From contig CAZTAK010000001.1 of assembly GCA_964611585.1 (NCBI GenBank), forward strand, positions 1 through 64,000: 64,000 nt of DNA. Direction: 5' to 3'. The notes beneath the pieces were generated by a model. The model ran no database searches. It was not told the origin of the DNA and saw nothing but the letters and a program-made list of their open reading frames with translations. This DNA comes from CAZTAK01 sp964611585 (GTDB lineage: Bacteria; Pseudomonadota; Alphaproteobacteria; SHVP01). This document shows positions 24,071-32,544 of this stretch, piece after piece (positions within the stretch are counted from its first letter, which is position 1; each line of letters opens with the position of its first letter). A program made the translations under genes and the position numbers.

Positions 24071-25348
24071 ATGGGAATGACGCTTTCCGAGAAGATAATC
24101 GCCAGGGCCTGCGGGCAGGATTCGGTGCGGCCGGGTGAAATCGTGACCTGCAAGGTCGATCTCGCCATGACCCACGATTCGAGCGGGCCGCGCCGCCAGG
24201 CGCCGCGCCTGAAGGAACTCGGCGTCAAGGTGTGGGACCCGGACAAGGTGGTGATCCTTACGGATCACTACGTTCCGGCGGTCGATGCGCTGAGCGCGGA
24301 GATCCTCAAACTCACACGCGACTGGGTCAAAGAACAGGGGATAAAGAATTTCTACGACATGCAGGGCATCTGCCATGTCGTGCTGCCCGAGCGCGGCCAC
24401 CTGCACCCGGGCCAGTTCGCCGTCGGCGGTGATTCCCACTCGCCCACCGGGGGCGCGTTCGGGACCTTCATGATCGGGGTCGGCGCCACCGATATGACCG
24501 GCGTTCTGGCGACCGGCGAAATCTGGGTCAACGTACCGCCGACCATCCTGGTGCGCTGGACCGGCGATCTTCCCGAATACGTCACCGCCAAGGACATGAT
24601 GCTGCGGCTGTGCGGCGAGATCGGCCTTAACGGCGCCAACTACAAGGTCGTTGAGTTCGCCGGCAATGGCGTGAGCGCGCTCTCGATGGACGAACGCATG
24701 GTGCTGCCCAACATGACCGCCGAAGTCGGCGCCAAAACCGGCATCATTGCCCCCGACGCGGTGACGGTGGAATGGCTAAAAGCCGCGGGCGCGGAAACAG
24801 CGGGCGCGCTGGACTGGTTTTCGGACGAGGACTGCGAGTACGAGAGTGTGTTGGAATTCGATGCCTCCACACTGTCACCACAGGTGGCGGCGCCGCACAG
24901 TCCGGCCAATGCCGCGCCGGTAGAGGACTTCAAGGACGTTGCCGTCGATCAGGCCTACATCGGCGCCTGCACCGGCGCGAAACTCGAAGACCTGCACATG
25001 GCGGCCGAGATCGTCCGCGGCCAGACCGTCGCCGAGGGAACGCGCTTTCTGGTGGCGCCCGCCTCAACGCGAATTACGGCGCAAGCCGCCGCCGACGGGA
25101 CGCTGGCGACGCTGACCGCGGCAGGTGCAATCTTGCTGCCGTCCGGTTGCGGCGCGTGTGCGGGCCTCGGCGCGGGCGTGTTGTCGGCAGGCGAGACCTG
25201 CATCTCGTCCACCAACCGTAATTTCAAGGGCCGCATGGGCCCCTCGGACGCTTCCGTTTATCTGGGATCGCCCTATGCAGTGGCGGCCGCGGCGGTGGCC
25301 GGGCACATCGCCGATCCCCGCGACATCAGCAACCGGAGGGCATCATGA
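24071..25348 (+). CDS. Aconitase-superfamily dehydratase, large subunit (LeuC/DmdA-like)
   Basis: A 425-residue 4Fe-4S hydro-lyase subunit. SEKIIARACGQDSVRPGEIV opens as in LeuC/HacA proteins; VGGDSHSPTGGAFGTF and GVGATDMTGVLATGEIWVNVP are conserved; the three cluster cysteines lie in IGACTG and LPSGCGACAG. The usual TNGR after the first Cys is TGAK here, which changes residues that contact the substrate carboxylate. Length (about 420) fits the isopropylmalate/dimethylmalate group. It overlaps the small subunit by ATGA and is followed by a lyase and a CoA-transferase, so a branched C5-C6 dicarboxylate such as 2,3-dimethylmalate is a better guess than leucine synthesis. Confidence 0.85.
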   Translation: MGMTLSEKIIARACGQDSVRPGEIVTCKVDLAMTHDSSGPRRQAPRLKELGVKVWDPDKVVILTDHYVPAVDALSAEILKLTRDWVKEQGIKNFYDMQGICHVVLPERGHLHPGQFAVGGDSHSPTGGAFGTFMIGVGATDMTGVLATGEIWVNVPPTILVRWTGDLPEYVTAKDMMLRLCGEIGLNGANYKVVEFAGNGVSALSMDERMVLPNMTAEVGAKTGIIAPDAVTVEWLKAAGAETAGALDWFSDEDCEYESVLEFDASTLSPQVAAPHSPANAAPVEDFKDVAVDQAYIGACTGAKLEDLHMAAEIVRGQTVAEGTRFLVAPASTRITAQAAADGTLATLTAAGAILLPSGCGACAGLGAGVLSAGETCISSTNRNFKGRMGPSDASVYLGSPYAVAAAAVAGHIADPRDISNRRAS

Positions 25349-25851
25349 GCGGTACGGACGGCGGCGGCACCGCCTGGGTCTATGGCGACGACATCGACAC
25401 GGATTCGCTGGCGCCGGGGCTCTATCTCAAAGGGTCGATGGAGGAGATGGCGAAGCATTGCCTCGAAGCGATCGACCCCACCTTCGCCGCCGAATCCAAG
25501 GAAGGCGACTTCGTGGTGGCGGACGAGAATTTCGGCATCGGTTCGTCGCGCGAACAGGCGGCGCAGTGCCTGTCGATATTGGGCGTCAATGTGGTGCTGG
25601 CCAAGAGTTTCGCGCGTATCTTTTACCGCAACGCTTTCAACGTCGGTGTCGTGCCGCTGGTGTTCAAAGACGCGGACAAAATCAAGAAAGGCGACCGCCT
25701 GCGGGTCGATGCGGCTGCGGGCACGATCGAAAATCTTACCAGGAACGAGACCTACACCTGCGAGACCGTACCACCGCACCTGATGGAAATCGTTGCCGAC
25801 GGCGGCCTGATGCCGCATCTGAAAAAGAAACTGAAAGGAAAAACGACGTGA
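25345..25851 (+). CDS. Aconitase-superfamily dehydratase, small subunit (LeuD/DmdB-like)
   Basis: A 168-residue swivel-domain subunit. WVYGDDIDTDSLAPG is the usual N-terminal substrate loop and NFGIGSSREQAAQCL the conserved FGxGSSRE motif (the next residue is Gln where His is common). AKSFARIFYRNAFNVGV matches the LeuD family. It overlaps the large subunit by ATGA at its start and the next gene by GTGA at its end, so the three proteins are made in fixed proportion. With the large subunit it should interconvert a hydroxy-dicarboxylate and its unsaturated form. Confidence 0.9.
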   Translation: MSGTDGGGTAWVYGDDIDTDSLAPGLYLKGSMEEMAKHCLEAIDPTFAAESKEGDFVVADENFGIGSSREQAAQCLSILGVNVVLAKSFARIFYRNAFNVGVVPLVFKDADKIKKGDRLRVDAAAGTIENLTRNETYTCETVPPHLMEIVADGGLMPHLKKKLKGKTT

Positions 25852-26732
25852 CCGATTATCAATCGCTCAAGAGCCAGCTTGCAGGCGATGACATCATCGT
25901 CGCGCCCGGCTGCTATGACGCCTATTCGGCAATGATGATCGCCAAGGCCGGCTTCAGCGTGGCCTACATCTCCGGCGCCGGCGTGTCGTTTACGCGCATC
26001 GGACGTCCCGATATCGGCCTGGTCAGCATGCACGAAGTGGCCGAGACCGTGAGCGCGATCGCAGAATTCAACGACATCCCGCTGGTCATCGACGGCGATA
26101 CCGGATTCGGTAATGCGCTCAACGTAATGCGCACGGTGCGCCTGTTCGAACGCGCGGGCGCGAGCGCGATTCAGCTCGAAGACCAGACCATGCCCAAGCG
26201 CTGCGGTCACCTGAGCGGAAAGTCGCTGGTGCCGGATGCGGAAATGGTCGGCAAGATCAAGGCCGCGACCGACGCACGGCGCTCGGACCAAACACTGATC
26301 ATCGGCCGCACCGACGCGATCGCGGTCGAGGGGTTCGAACGCGCGCTCGAGCGCGCCGAACGCTACGTCGAGGCGGGCGCGGACGTCCTGTTCATCGAGG
26401 CGCCGCAGACCGACGATCAGATGAAGGCCCTGACGGCGCAGTTCAAAGGCCGGGTCCCGCTCCTGGCGAACATGGTCGAGGGCGGCAAGACGCCGCTGAA
26501 AAGTGCGGCCGAGTTGCAGGCGCTCGGCTATTCGCTGGTGATTTTTCCGGGCGGGCTGATCCGGGCCTATTCGTTCATGGCCGCGGAATACCTGAAGAGT
26601 TTACGCGAAAACGGCACCACGGCGCCCTACCGCAACCGGATGCTGGATTTCGATCAGCTCCAGGAGGTGCTGGGAACGGCCTCGGTGCTGGAGGCGGGCG
26701 GGCGCTACGACGCCGAGAACTTCGAGGCCTGA
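25848..26732 (+). CDS. ICL/PEPM-family lyase (2-methylisocitrate / dimethylmalate lyase-like)
   Basis: A 294-residue TIM-barrel enzyme beginning at GTG 25848. DGDTGFGN (Asp82, Asp84) supplies metal ligands, ISGAGVS the substrate loop, and PKRCGHLSGK at 116-125 the lyase signature: the KRCGH loop with Cys119 is found in isocitrate, methylisocitrate and dimethylmalate lyases but not in PEP mutase. The enzyme should split a C-C bond to give pyruvate or glyoxylate plus a carboxylic acid. Fused translationally (GTGA) to the dehydratase pair, it fits the DmdAB-lyase arrangement of nicotinate fermenters, which yields propionate and pyruvate. Confidence 0.85.
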   Translation: MTDYQSLKSQLAGDDIIVAPGCYDAYSAMMIAKAGFSVAYISGAGVSFTRIGRPDIGLVSMHEVAETVSAIAEFNDIPLVIDGDTGFGNALNVMRTVRLFERAGASAIQLEDQTMPKRCGHLSGKSLVPDAEMVGKIKAATDARRSDQTLIIGRTDAIAVEGFERALERAERYVEAGADVLFIEAPQTDDQMKALTAQFKGRVPLLANMVEGGKTPLKSAAELQALGYSLVIFPGGLIRAYSFMAAEYLKSLRENGTTAPYRNRMLDFDQLQEVLGTASVLEAGGRYDAENFEA

Positions 26733-26760
26733 CAAGCGAGGCATACGAAGCGGACGCGCG

Positions 26761-27627
26761 ATGACCGAACGCTTCACGTTTTCGAGCCCGGACGCCCTGG
26801 CGGCACGCATCCCTGACGGCGCGCACCTGGCGATCCCGGCCGACCGGCGCGGCGTGTCGATGGCAACGACGCGCGCCCTTATCCGCCGCAGCGCGCGCGA
26901 TCTCCGGCTCGTCGCCGTCCCCACCAGCGGGCTTCAGGCTGATCTCCTGATCGGCGCCGGCGCAGTCGCCGAAATCGAAACATCGGCCGTCTCGCTGGGC
27001 GAATACGGCCCGGCGCCGCGGTTTGGCGAGGCCGTCGAGCAGGGACGCATCGTCATCTTGGACGCTACCTGCCCCGCCATTCACGCCGGATTGCACGCCG
27101 CCGAAAAAGGCATCCCGTTCATGCCGCTCAGGGGAATTCTGGGCTCGGACCTGCTGGTCCACCGCCCCGACTGGACAGTGATCGAAAATCCCCTGGGGCC
27201 GGTGCCGGAAGAACGGCCCGGCACCACGGCAGAGGACTTTGCCGATCCCATCGTCATTCTGCCGGCGATCCGGCCCGATTTCGCGCTCTTTCATGTGCCG
27301 CTCGCCGACCGGGCCGGCAATATCTGGGTCGGGCGCAACCGCGATCTCATTACCATGGCGCATGCGGCGCGCGAGACCCTGGTGACAGTGGAAGCAATCG
27401 CCGATCACGATCTCATGGCCGATCGCGAATGGGCGGCGGGGACGCTTTCGTCGTTCTATGTGAGTGGCATCGCCGTTGCCGAGAAGGGCGCCTGGCCGAC
27501 GGCGATGCCGGGCACCTACGAAGAAGACGCAGAGCACATGCGCCGCTACGCCGAACAAGCCCGCAGCGGCGAGGGATTCGCGGCCTACCTCGAGGAATTC
27601 GTTTTTCAGGACCTTTCCCTCGGGTAG
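26761..27627 (+). CDS. CoA-transferase subunit A (family I, GctA-like)
   Basis: A 288-residue alpha subunit of the two-subunit family I CoA-transferases. LAIPADRRGVSMATTRALIRR corresponds to the Gly-rich opening, though the usual SGFG-type motif is altered; LVAVPTSGLQADLLIGAGAV, RGILGSDLL, IRPDFALFHVPLADRAGNIW and the tail region RETLVTVEAIADHDLM are well conserved. It begins 28 bases after the lyase and ends five bases before subunit B. In this operon it may activate the acid released by the lyase or the starting dicarboxylate. Confidence 0.85.
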   Translation: MTERFTFSSPDALAARIPDGAHLAIPADRRGVSMATTRALIRRSARDLRLVAVPTSGLQADLLIGAGAVAEIETSAVSLGEYGPAPRFGEAVEQGRIVILDATCPAIHAGLHAAEKGIPFMPLRGILGSDLLVHRPDWTVIENPLGPVPEERPGTTAEDFADPIVILPAIRPDFALFHVPLADRAGNIWVGRNRDLITMAHAARETLVTVEAIADHDLMADREWAAGTLSSFYVSGIAVAEKGAWPTAMPGTYEEDAEHMRRYAEQARSGEGFAAYLEEFVFQDLSLG

Positions 27628-27632
27628 CGCTC

Positions 27633-28355
27633 ATGGATGCCGGGCCCGAAGAGTTCCTGATCTGCGTCATCGCGCGGCTTCTCGCCGGCACGCGCCATAT
27701 CGCGGTCGGCGCCCTGTCGCCGATACCCGGATCGGCGGCGCTGTTGCACCAGGCTGAGAGCCGCGAGCCGGTTCGCGTCTCGGTTCTCGACAGCCGGCGC
27801 AATTTCTGGTCGGACGGCAGCAAGGAACTGTTCGACTGCGCGGCGCAGGGACGCATCGACGCCTTTTTCCTCGGCGGCGCCCAGATCGACGGCCAGGGCA
27901 ACGTCAACCTCGTCGGCGTCGGTGGTTATCCCCGGCCGAAGACGCGCTTTTCGGGATCGTTCGGATCGGCCTATCTCTATTTTCTCGTGCCGAGGGTGAT
28001 TCTGTTCCGAGAGGAGCACACGCCGCGGACGCTGGTCGATAAAGTCGATTTCATATCGAGCCCCGGAACGAGCCCGGACAACGTCTATCGCCGCGGCGGG
28101 CCCTCGGCGCTGGTGACGGGAAAAGCGCTGTTCACCTTCGATGAGGCGGGGCGCCGCTTTCGCCTCGCCAGCAGCCATCCGGGATACACCGCGCCGGACA
28201 TCGAGGCGGCGACAGGATTTGCCTTCGAGACGCCTGCCTCGGTCCCGGCAACAGCGGCCCCCGATGCGGCCACGCTCAATCTGTTGCGGGGACCCGTGGC
28301 CCGCGAGATCGCCGAGACCTACCCCCGCTTCGCCGCACGGGTTTTCGGCGACTAA
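27633..28355 (+). CDS. CoA-transferase subunit B (family I, GctB-like)
   Basis: A 240-residue beta subunit. PEEFLICVIARLL, IDAFFLGGAQIDGQGNVNLVGVGG and PRVILFREEHTPRTLVDKVDFIS are the conserved blocks of the GctB/IpdB group. The catalytic Glu of CoA-transferases normally lies in a SENG/EsG-type turn between the first block and the GGAQ block; I cannot place one there with confidence, since the segment reads VSVLDSRRNFWSDGSKELFD. If the Glu is really missing, the pair may be a hydrolase-like or degenerate form, as in IpdAB relatives. Confidence 0.8.
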   Translation: MDAGPEEFLICVIARLLAGTRHIAVGALSPIPGSAALLHQAESREPVRVSVLDSRRNFWSDGSKELFDCAAQGRIDAFFLGGAQIDGQGNVNLVGVGGYPRPKTRFSGSFGSAYLYFLVPRVILFREEHTPRTLVDKVDFISSPGTSPDNVYRRGGPSALVTGKALFTFDEAGRRFRLASSHPGYTAPDIEAATGFAFETPASVPATAAPDAATLNLLRGPVAREIAETYPRFAARVFGD

Positions 28356-28469
28356 CCGGCGATTGAGGCAAAAAGTCCCCATTAATTGAGGGTTTTGGCG
28401 GCGGGGTACGCGTTCGTCCGGATCGGTCATAATGATTCTAATTCTCGTCCCGCGAAAGGAACGTGCGCC

Positions 28470-29627
28470 ATGAGTGAAGCAACCTAGTCCGGATTCGGCG
28501 AACACGGCATGCGCGCCGATATGACCCACGACGAGACCGCGCAGATGGATTTTATCATGAGCCTCTACCGGCACCTCGGGCGCAACATCGTGCCCGGGCA
28601 CCGCGAGGTTTATGACGGGCGCGTCAAACCCGCGTTCGAACGCAAGAACGGCCGGGCGCCGAAAACCCGCCACGAAGTTCGCAAGGCAATGCTGGACGAC
28701 CCCTACTTTCAGTTCTGGAGCCATCTGCGCCTTTACAGCCAGGCCAAGAGCTATGACCTGAGGCGCGAGATCGTCGACCGGCAATTGGACGACCTGATCG
28801 AGCGCGCCAAACCACGCGCGTCCGACAAGGGCACGGTGGAACTCGATGCCGATTTCGAGATTCCGAAATATCAGGCGGCGTTCGACATGCACTGGATGCC
28901 GGGCAGCTTCTACACCGAATTCGCCGAGGACGACGTCGCCGCGGGCGTCATGTATGACACCGGCGGGCTCTATATCGCGCTGTCAGGTTCGATCGGCGCC
29001 TACAACGACGGCGCCGGCCATGCGGTGGTGCACTGGCTCAACGAAAATCACCCGGATTTCAAACCGAAGCGCGTGCTCGACGAGGGCTGCACCGCAGGCG
29101 GCAATACATTGCCCTTCAAGTATGCCTAGCCCGATGCGGAGATAACCGCCATCGACATCGGCGCACCGGTACTGCGCTATGCCCACCGCCGGGCCGAGAG
29201 CCTCGGCTATGAAGTCCATTTCTCGCAGCAGAATGCCGAAGAAACGAGATATGAAGACGAGAGCTTCGATCTTGTGGTTTCGACCATGTTTTTGCACGAA
29301 ACCTCGAACAAGGCGGTGCACAACATCGTTGCCGAATGCCACCGGCTGTTGAAACCGGGCGGGCTGATGGTGCATGTCGAGCAACCGCCGTTCGCGCGCT
29401 TCGACGATCCCTTCGATCAGTTCGTGCGCGACTGGGACACGCACAACAACAACGAGCCGTTCTGGGGCCCGATGCACGACATGGACCTGCCCCAGGTAGC
29501 GGTGAAGGCGGGCTTCGCGCGCGATGACGTCATCATGGAAATGGCGAAATATTGCGCCCCCACCAAAGAGAACCCCTACCGCGAGGCGCCGGGCGGCTGG
29601 TTCATCTTCGGTGCCTGGAAACGGTAA
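28470..29627 (+). pseudogene. SAM-dependent methyltransferase with two in-frame TAG codons
   Basis: One frame of 386 codons behind a good ribosome site (GAAAGGA) carries TAG at 28485-28487 (codon 6) and 29127-29129 (codon 220). Between and after the stops the protein is coherent: HDETAQMDFIMSLYRHLGRN, HEVRKAMLDDPYFQFWS, EFAEDDVAAGVMYD, the SAM-binding VLDEGCTAGGNTLPF, then AEITAIDIGAPVLRYAH, EDESFDLVVSTMFLHETS and CHRLLKPGGLMVH. The first stop could be avoided by starting at ATG 28509; the second cuts the Rossmann fold in two. Its position after the CoA-transferase genes suggests it once belonged to that operon. Confidence 0.82.
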
Positions 29628-29652
29628 GGGCTGCCACAGGATTGAACCAAGG

Positions 29653-29679
29653 CGGGCGCCTCAAGGGGCGCCCGTTTTT
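29653..29679 (+). terminator. Rho-independent terminator
   Basis: Stem CGGGCGCC/GGCGCCCG with a six-base loop, directly followed by TTTTT. It closes the plus-strand operon that starts at 24071, 26 bases after the methyltransferase stop. Confidence 0.85.
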
Positions 29680-29723
29680 GTCTGGCCCGCCCCGTTCCGA
29701 CCGGCGTGCCCGACCGCTTGCGC

Positions 29724-30206
29724 TCAGTAGTCCTCGGCGTCGTAGACCCGGCCCTTGGCGTCGCCGGGGCTGCGGATCAGGCGCATGCGCGCTTCACCGC
29801 GCGGCTTTTCCGACCACGTCGAATAGCCGGGAACGTATTCGGTGCGGCTCTCGCTGGTCAGGTTCCCTTCCTTGGCACTGCCGGAATAGGTCGTCGTGGT
29901 GCGCTCGTAGCCCGGGTGGTAGTCCTCGACGGTTTCCGACCATGCGTTGAAGAATTCGAACGCGAAATAATCGTAGCCTTCGCCGCGGGCGATCTCGGCG
30001 GCGCGGCGGTACAGGTAGCTTTCGATGGTCGCGACGCTGGTATAGGCGTTGCCATAGGCCTCGATGTAGAAAGTCTGCGGCCCGGTTTGCGAGTGACTGA
30101 CGCCGCCGAATATCCCCGGCGGCCCGTAGGGCGTCGCGCAGGCGGCGAGCAACAGAAGAAGCGCGAGGACCGGGGCGGAACGGAAATGCAGCCGGGCAGA
30201 TGCCAT
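29724..30206 (-). CDS. CC0125/CC1285-type lipoprotein
   Basis: A 160-residue lipoprotein. The signal peptide ends in the lipobox LAAC (about residues 19-22), after which TPYGPPGIFGGVSHSQTGPQTFYIEAYGN opens the mature part, and YLYRRAAEIARGEGYDYFAFE in the centre matches the phrase shared by the CC0125/CC1285 family of alphaproteobacterial lipoproteins. Function is unknown. The C-terminal third is rich in Ser, Thr and Tyr. ATG 30206 is chosen because it gives the signal peptide at once. Confidence 0.8.
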   Translation of the reverse strand: MASARLHFRSAPVLALLLLLAACATPYGPPGIFGGVSHSQTGPQTFYIEAYGNAYTSVATIESYLYRRAAEIARGEGYDYFAFEFFNAWSETVEDYHPGYERTTTTYSGSAKEGNLTSESRTEYVPGYSTWSEKPRGEARMRLIRSPGDAKGRVYDAEDY

Positions 30207-30615
30207 AGCTATGGGGCCTCGCTGGCGCCGGGTGCGGCGTCGGCCGGATCGACCGGCCGCGGCGTCTGCCGGATCGGCCGGGTTCCGCCTCGCGAGGGCG
30301 CGCCCCCGCAACCCCGAAGCCTCGATTCGAAGACTGGGGCGGCCGCCGGTGCCGTGGTTCTAGGGCCGATGCGAAGACAATAGCGATCCGCCCGCCGGGC
30401 CGTTACGCGGCAAATTGCCGCCCGGCGGCGGGGCGGCGGCGCCGGCGACGGTCCGATCTCTACGGTTTAGGCGGCGCGCCAAGCGCGCATCAAGTTCGAC
30501 CGGTTTACGCGGCGCGCCCAGCGCGAATCATGTTCGACCGGCTTACGCGGCGCCACAGGCGCCACGGTCCGGTCTCTCGGCTTACGCGGCGCCTCGGGGC
30601 GCCACGGTCCGGTCG
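30207..30615. repeat. Intergenic region with about five 38-39-bp tandem units
   Basis: The repeats lie at 30426-30617. Unit starts can be set at 30464, 30502, 30540 and 30579, with a degenerate unit before 30464. Each unit begins GG(T/C)TTA(C/G)GCGGCGC and contains a short inverted repeat whose arms change together: GGCGCGCC/GCGCGC, GGCGCGCC/GCGCG, GGCGCC/GGCGCC and GGCGCC/GGGCGCC; then follow gttcgacc (units 1-2) or cacggtccggtc (units 0, 3, 4). The last unit runs into the stop codon of the first deacetylase gene. I see nothing gene-like in 30207-30425. Confidence 0.75.
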
Positions 30616-31581
30616 CTATTGCTGGCTCTTCCAGCTATCGAGGATTTCCGATGCGGTCGCGGTCCACACGCCCGACTTGCTGGTCAAATAGTCGAGCACC
30701 TGCTCCAGGAACCGGATGCGGTGCGGCTGGCCCGACATCCACGGATGAATGGTAAGCGCCATGATGCGCCCGCCCTGGGTCCCGGCCTCGGCATGCAGGG
30801 TGTCCAGCTGGTCCTTCACCTGCTGGACGAATTCATCGCCCGTCTGCTTGTAGAAGAACAGGATCGTCGCATCCGAAATCCAGTGCTGGTGCGGCATCGC
30901 CGTCACCTCGCCCGATTTGGTGCGGAACGGGTAGGGCATGTCGTCGTTGATCCAGTCGCACAGGTAGTCCACGCCCTCGGCCGCCACCAGGTCCGGTGTC
31001 GCCCAGGATTCCGAACGCGCCGGCGAAAGCCAGCCGCGCACGGGCTGGCCCGACATTTCGCGCAACGTCGATAGCGATTCCTGCACCTGCACCTTTTCTT
31101 CCGATTCGTCGAGGCCGGTGTAATGCAGTTTCGCCATGTTGACACCGTGGGCCATGATTTCCCAGCCGCGCCGGGTCACCTCGTCGACCAGGAACGGGTT
31201 GCGTTTGGCAACGTCGGAATTCATCGCCACCGTCGCCTTGATGCCGCTATCGTCCAAGGCCTTGGCGACGCGGTAGAACCCGACCCGGTTGCCGTAATCG
31301 CGCAGCGTATAGTGGCGCAGGTCCGGGTAGGGCGTCACCATGCTGCCCTGGGCCTTGAACGGTTTTACCGGCGTATCGAGCGGGAAGAATTCCAGCACCG
31401 GCGTCACCCACAACGCGATGCGGGCGCCATTCGGCCAAACGACGGGCTTGCGCCGCGGCAGGATCGACCAGTCGTAACGGTCGTGATCCATGCCGTAACT
31501 GCGGTGATCGTAAACGAGATAGCTGTCCGGCAGCGAATGAGTGTGCTGGTCGTCGCTGGTGGCATCAATCGGCGGGCGCAT
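30616..31581 (-). CDS. Polysaccharide deacetylase family protein (PuuE/allantoinase-like), copy 1
   Basis: A 321-residue NodB-fold amidohydrolase. WPNGARIALWVTPVLEFFPLD, RDYGNRVGFYRVAKALDDSGIKA, EIMAHGVNMAKLHY (His of the metal site) and IMALTIHPWMSGQPHRIRFLE are the conserved blocks of the PuuE-like group, where the enzymes hydrolyse cyclic amides such as allantoin or act on sugar N-acetyl groups. Start ATG 31581 overlaps the upstream gene region by design: the upstream stop is at 31584-31586. The tandem paralogue and the amidase next to it suggest stepwise opening of a cyclic ureide or amide. Confidence 0.8.
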   Translation of the reverse strand: MRPPIDATSDDQHTHSLPDSYLVYDHRSYGMDHDRYDWSILPRRKPVVWPNGARIALWVTPVLEFFPLDTPVKPFKAQGSMVTPYPDLRHYTLRDYGNRVGFYRVAKALDDSGIKATVAMNSDVAKRNPFLVDEVTRRGWEIMAHGVNMAKLHYTGLDESEEKVQVQESLSTLREMSGQPVRGWLSPARSESWATPDLVAAEGVDYLCDWINDDMPYPFRTKSGEVTAMPHQHWISDATILFFYKQTGDEFVQQVKDQLDTLHAEAGTQGGRIMALTIHPWMSGQPHRIRFLEQVLDYLTSKSGVWTATASEILDSWKSQQ

Positions 31582-31583
31582 GG

Positions 31584-32510
31584 TCAGGTCCTCGGCGGGT
31601 GTTTCTTGTTGAATTCGCTGGTCGCGTTGACCCATTCGTCGTAGCCGTGCTCGAAGAAGTGTTCGGCGATCTGGGTGCCGGTAGTGACCCACACCTTGTC
31701 GTGGCCGGTAATGTATTTGAGCGCCTCGTCAAGGGCGCCGATGCGGTGTGCCTGACCGACCGCATAGGCGTGCAGCGGAATGCACATGATGGTGCCCGAA
31801 TTCTCACCCTCGGCGTAGAGGCGGTCGAAGTTGCCCTTGAGCCAGTCGAAATAGACCCGCGGCGGCACGAAGTGCTGGTTGTAAACGATGATGTCGTTCA
31901 TCTCGAGGGAATAGGGAATCGAGATCAGGCGGCCTTCCTTGACGTTGACCGGACACGGCTGGTCGTCGTGGAACAGATCGCAGGTGTAAAAAAAATCGTT
32001 CTTCGCCAGCAGATCCATCGTGCGCTCGGTGTGCGTTAGCGCGGGCGCGAGATAGCCGCGGATACGCTGGCCGGTGTGCTGCTGCACCGACTTGATCGAG
32101 TCATCGAGGATCGCCTGCTCCTGCGCCTCGTTCATGTTGTAGGAATAGCGCGTGTTGTAGATGCCGTGGGAATAGAACTCCCACTCGCGCTTGACGCATT
32201 CCTCGACGATTTCGGGGTGGTGGTCCAAAAGCGCCACCGACAGCGAGATCGACCCCCTGACACCGTACCGGTCCAACACCTCCATCAGGCGCCAGTGGCC
32301 GACGCGGTTGCCGAAATCGCGTTCGGAATAGGGCACCAGATCGGGCCGCGGCTTGGGCCACGGCTGTCGTGCCGGGTTGGAGGGCCCGTCGAGTTCGTAA
32401 TACTCGATGTTGGGCGCTACCCAGAAAGCGATGCGCGCACCGTCCGGCCATTCGATCTTGGGACGGTTGATATATGGCAGATAATCGTAAAGCCCGAGGT
32501 CGCTTTTCAC
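31584..32510 (-). CDS. Polysaccharide deacetylase family protein (PuuE/allantoinase-like), copy 2
   Basis: A 308-residue paralogue of copy 1: YLPYINRPKIEWPDGARIAFWVAPNIEYYELD, here noted as the two parts YLPYINRPKIEWPDGA and IAFWVAPNIEYYE, then RDFGNRVGHWRLMEVLDRYG, WEFYSHGIYNTRYS, RGYLAPALTHTERTMD and IMCIPLHAYAVGQAHRI. The HGIYNTRY segment replaces HGVNMAKL, so the metal or substrate site differs between copies. The start is GTG 32510, seven bases after GGGGAG; a TTG at 32525 is weaker. It lies 34 bases after the isochorismatase-family gene and two bases before copy 1. Confidence 0.8.
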   Translation of the reverse strand: MKSDLGLYDYLPYINRPKIEWPDGARIAFWVAPNIEYYELDGPSNPARQPWPKPRPDLVPYSERDFGNRVGHWRLMEVLDRYGVRGSISLSVALLDHHPEIVEECVKREWEFYSHGIYNTRYSYNMNEAQEQAILDDSIKSVQQHTGQRIRGYLAPALTHTERTMDLLAKNDFFYTCDLFHDDQPCPVNVKEGRLISIPYSLEMNDIIVYNQHFVPPRVYFDWLKGNFDRLYAEGENSGTIMCIPLHAYAVGQAHRIGALDEALKYITGHDKVWVTTGTQIAEHFFEHGYDEWVNATSEFNKKHPPRT

Positions 32511-32544
32511 GGACCGACTCCCCAATAATTGATGACTCGCCCGG

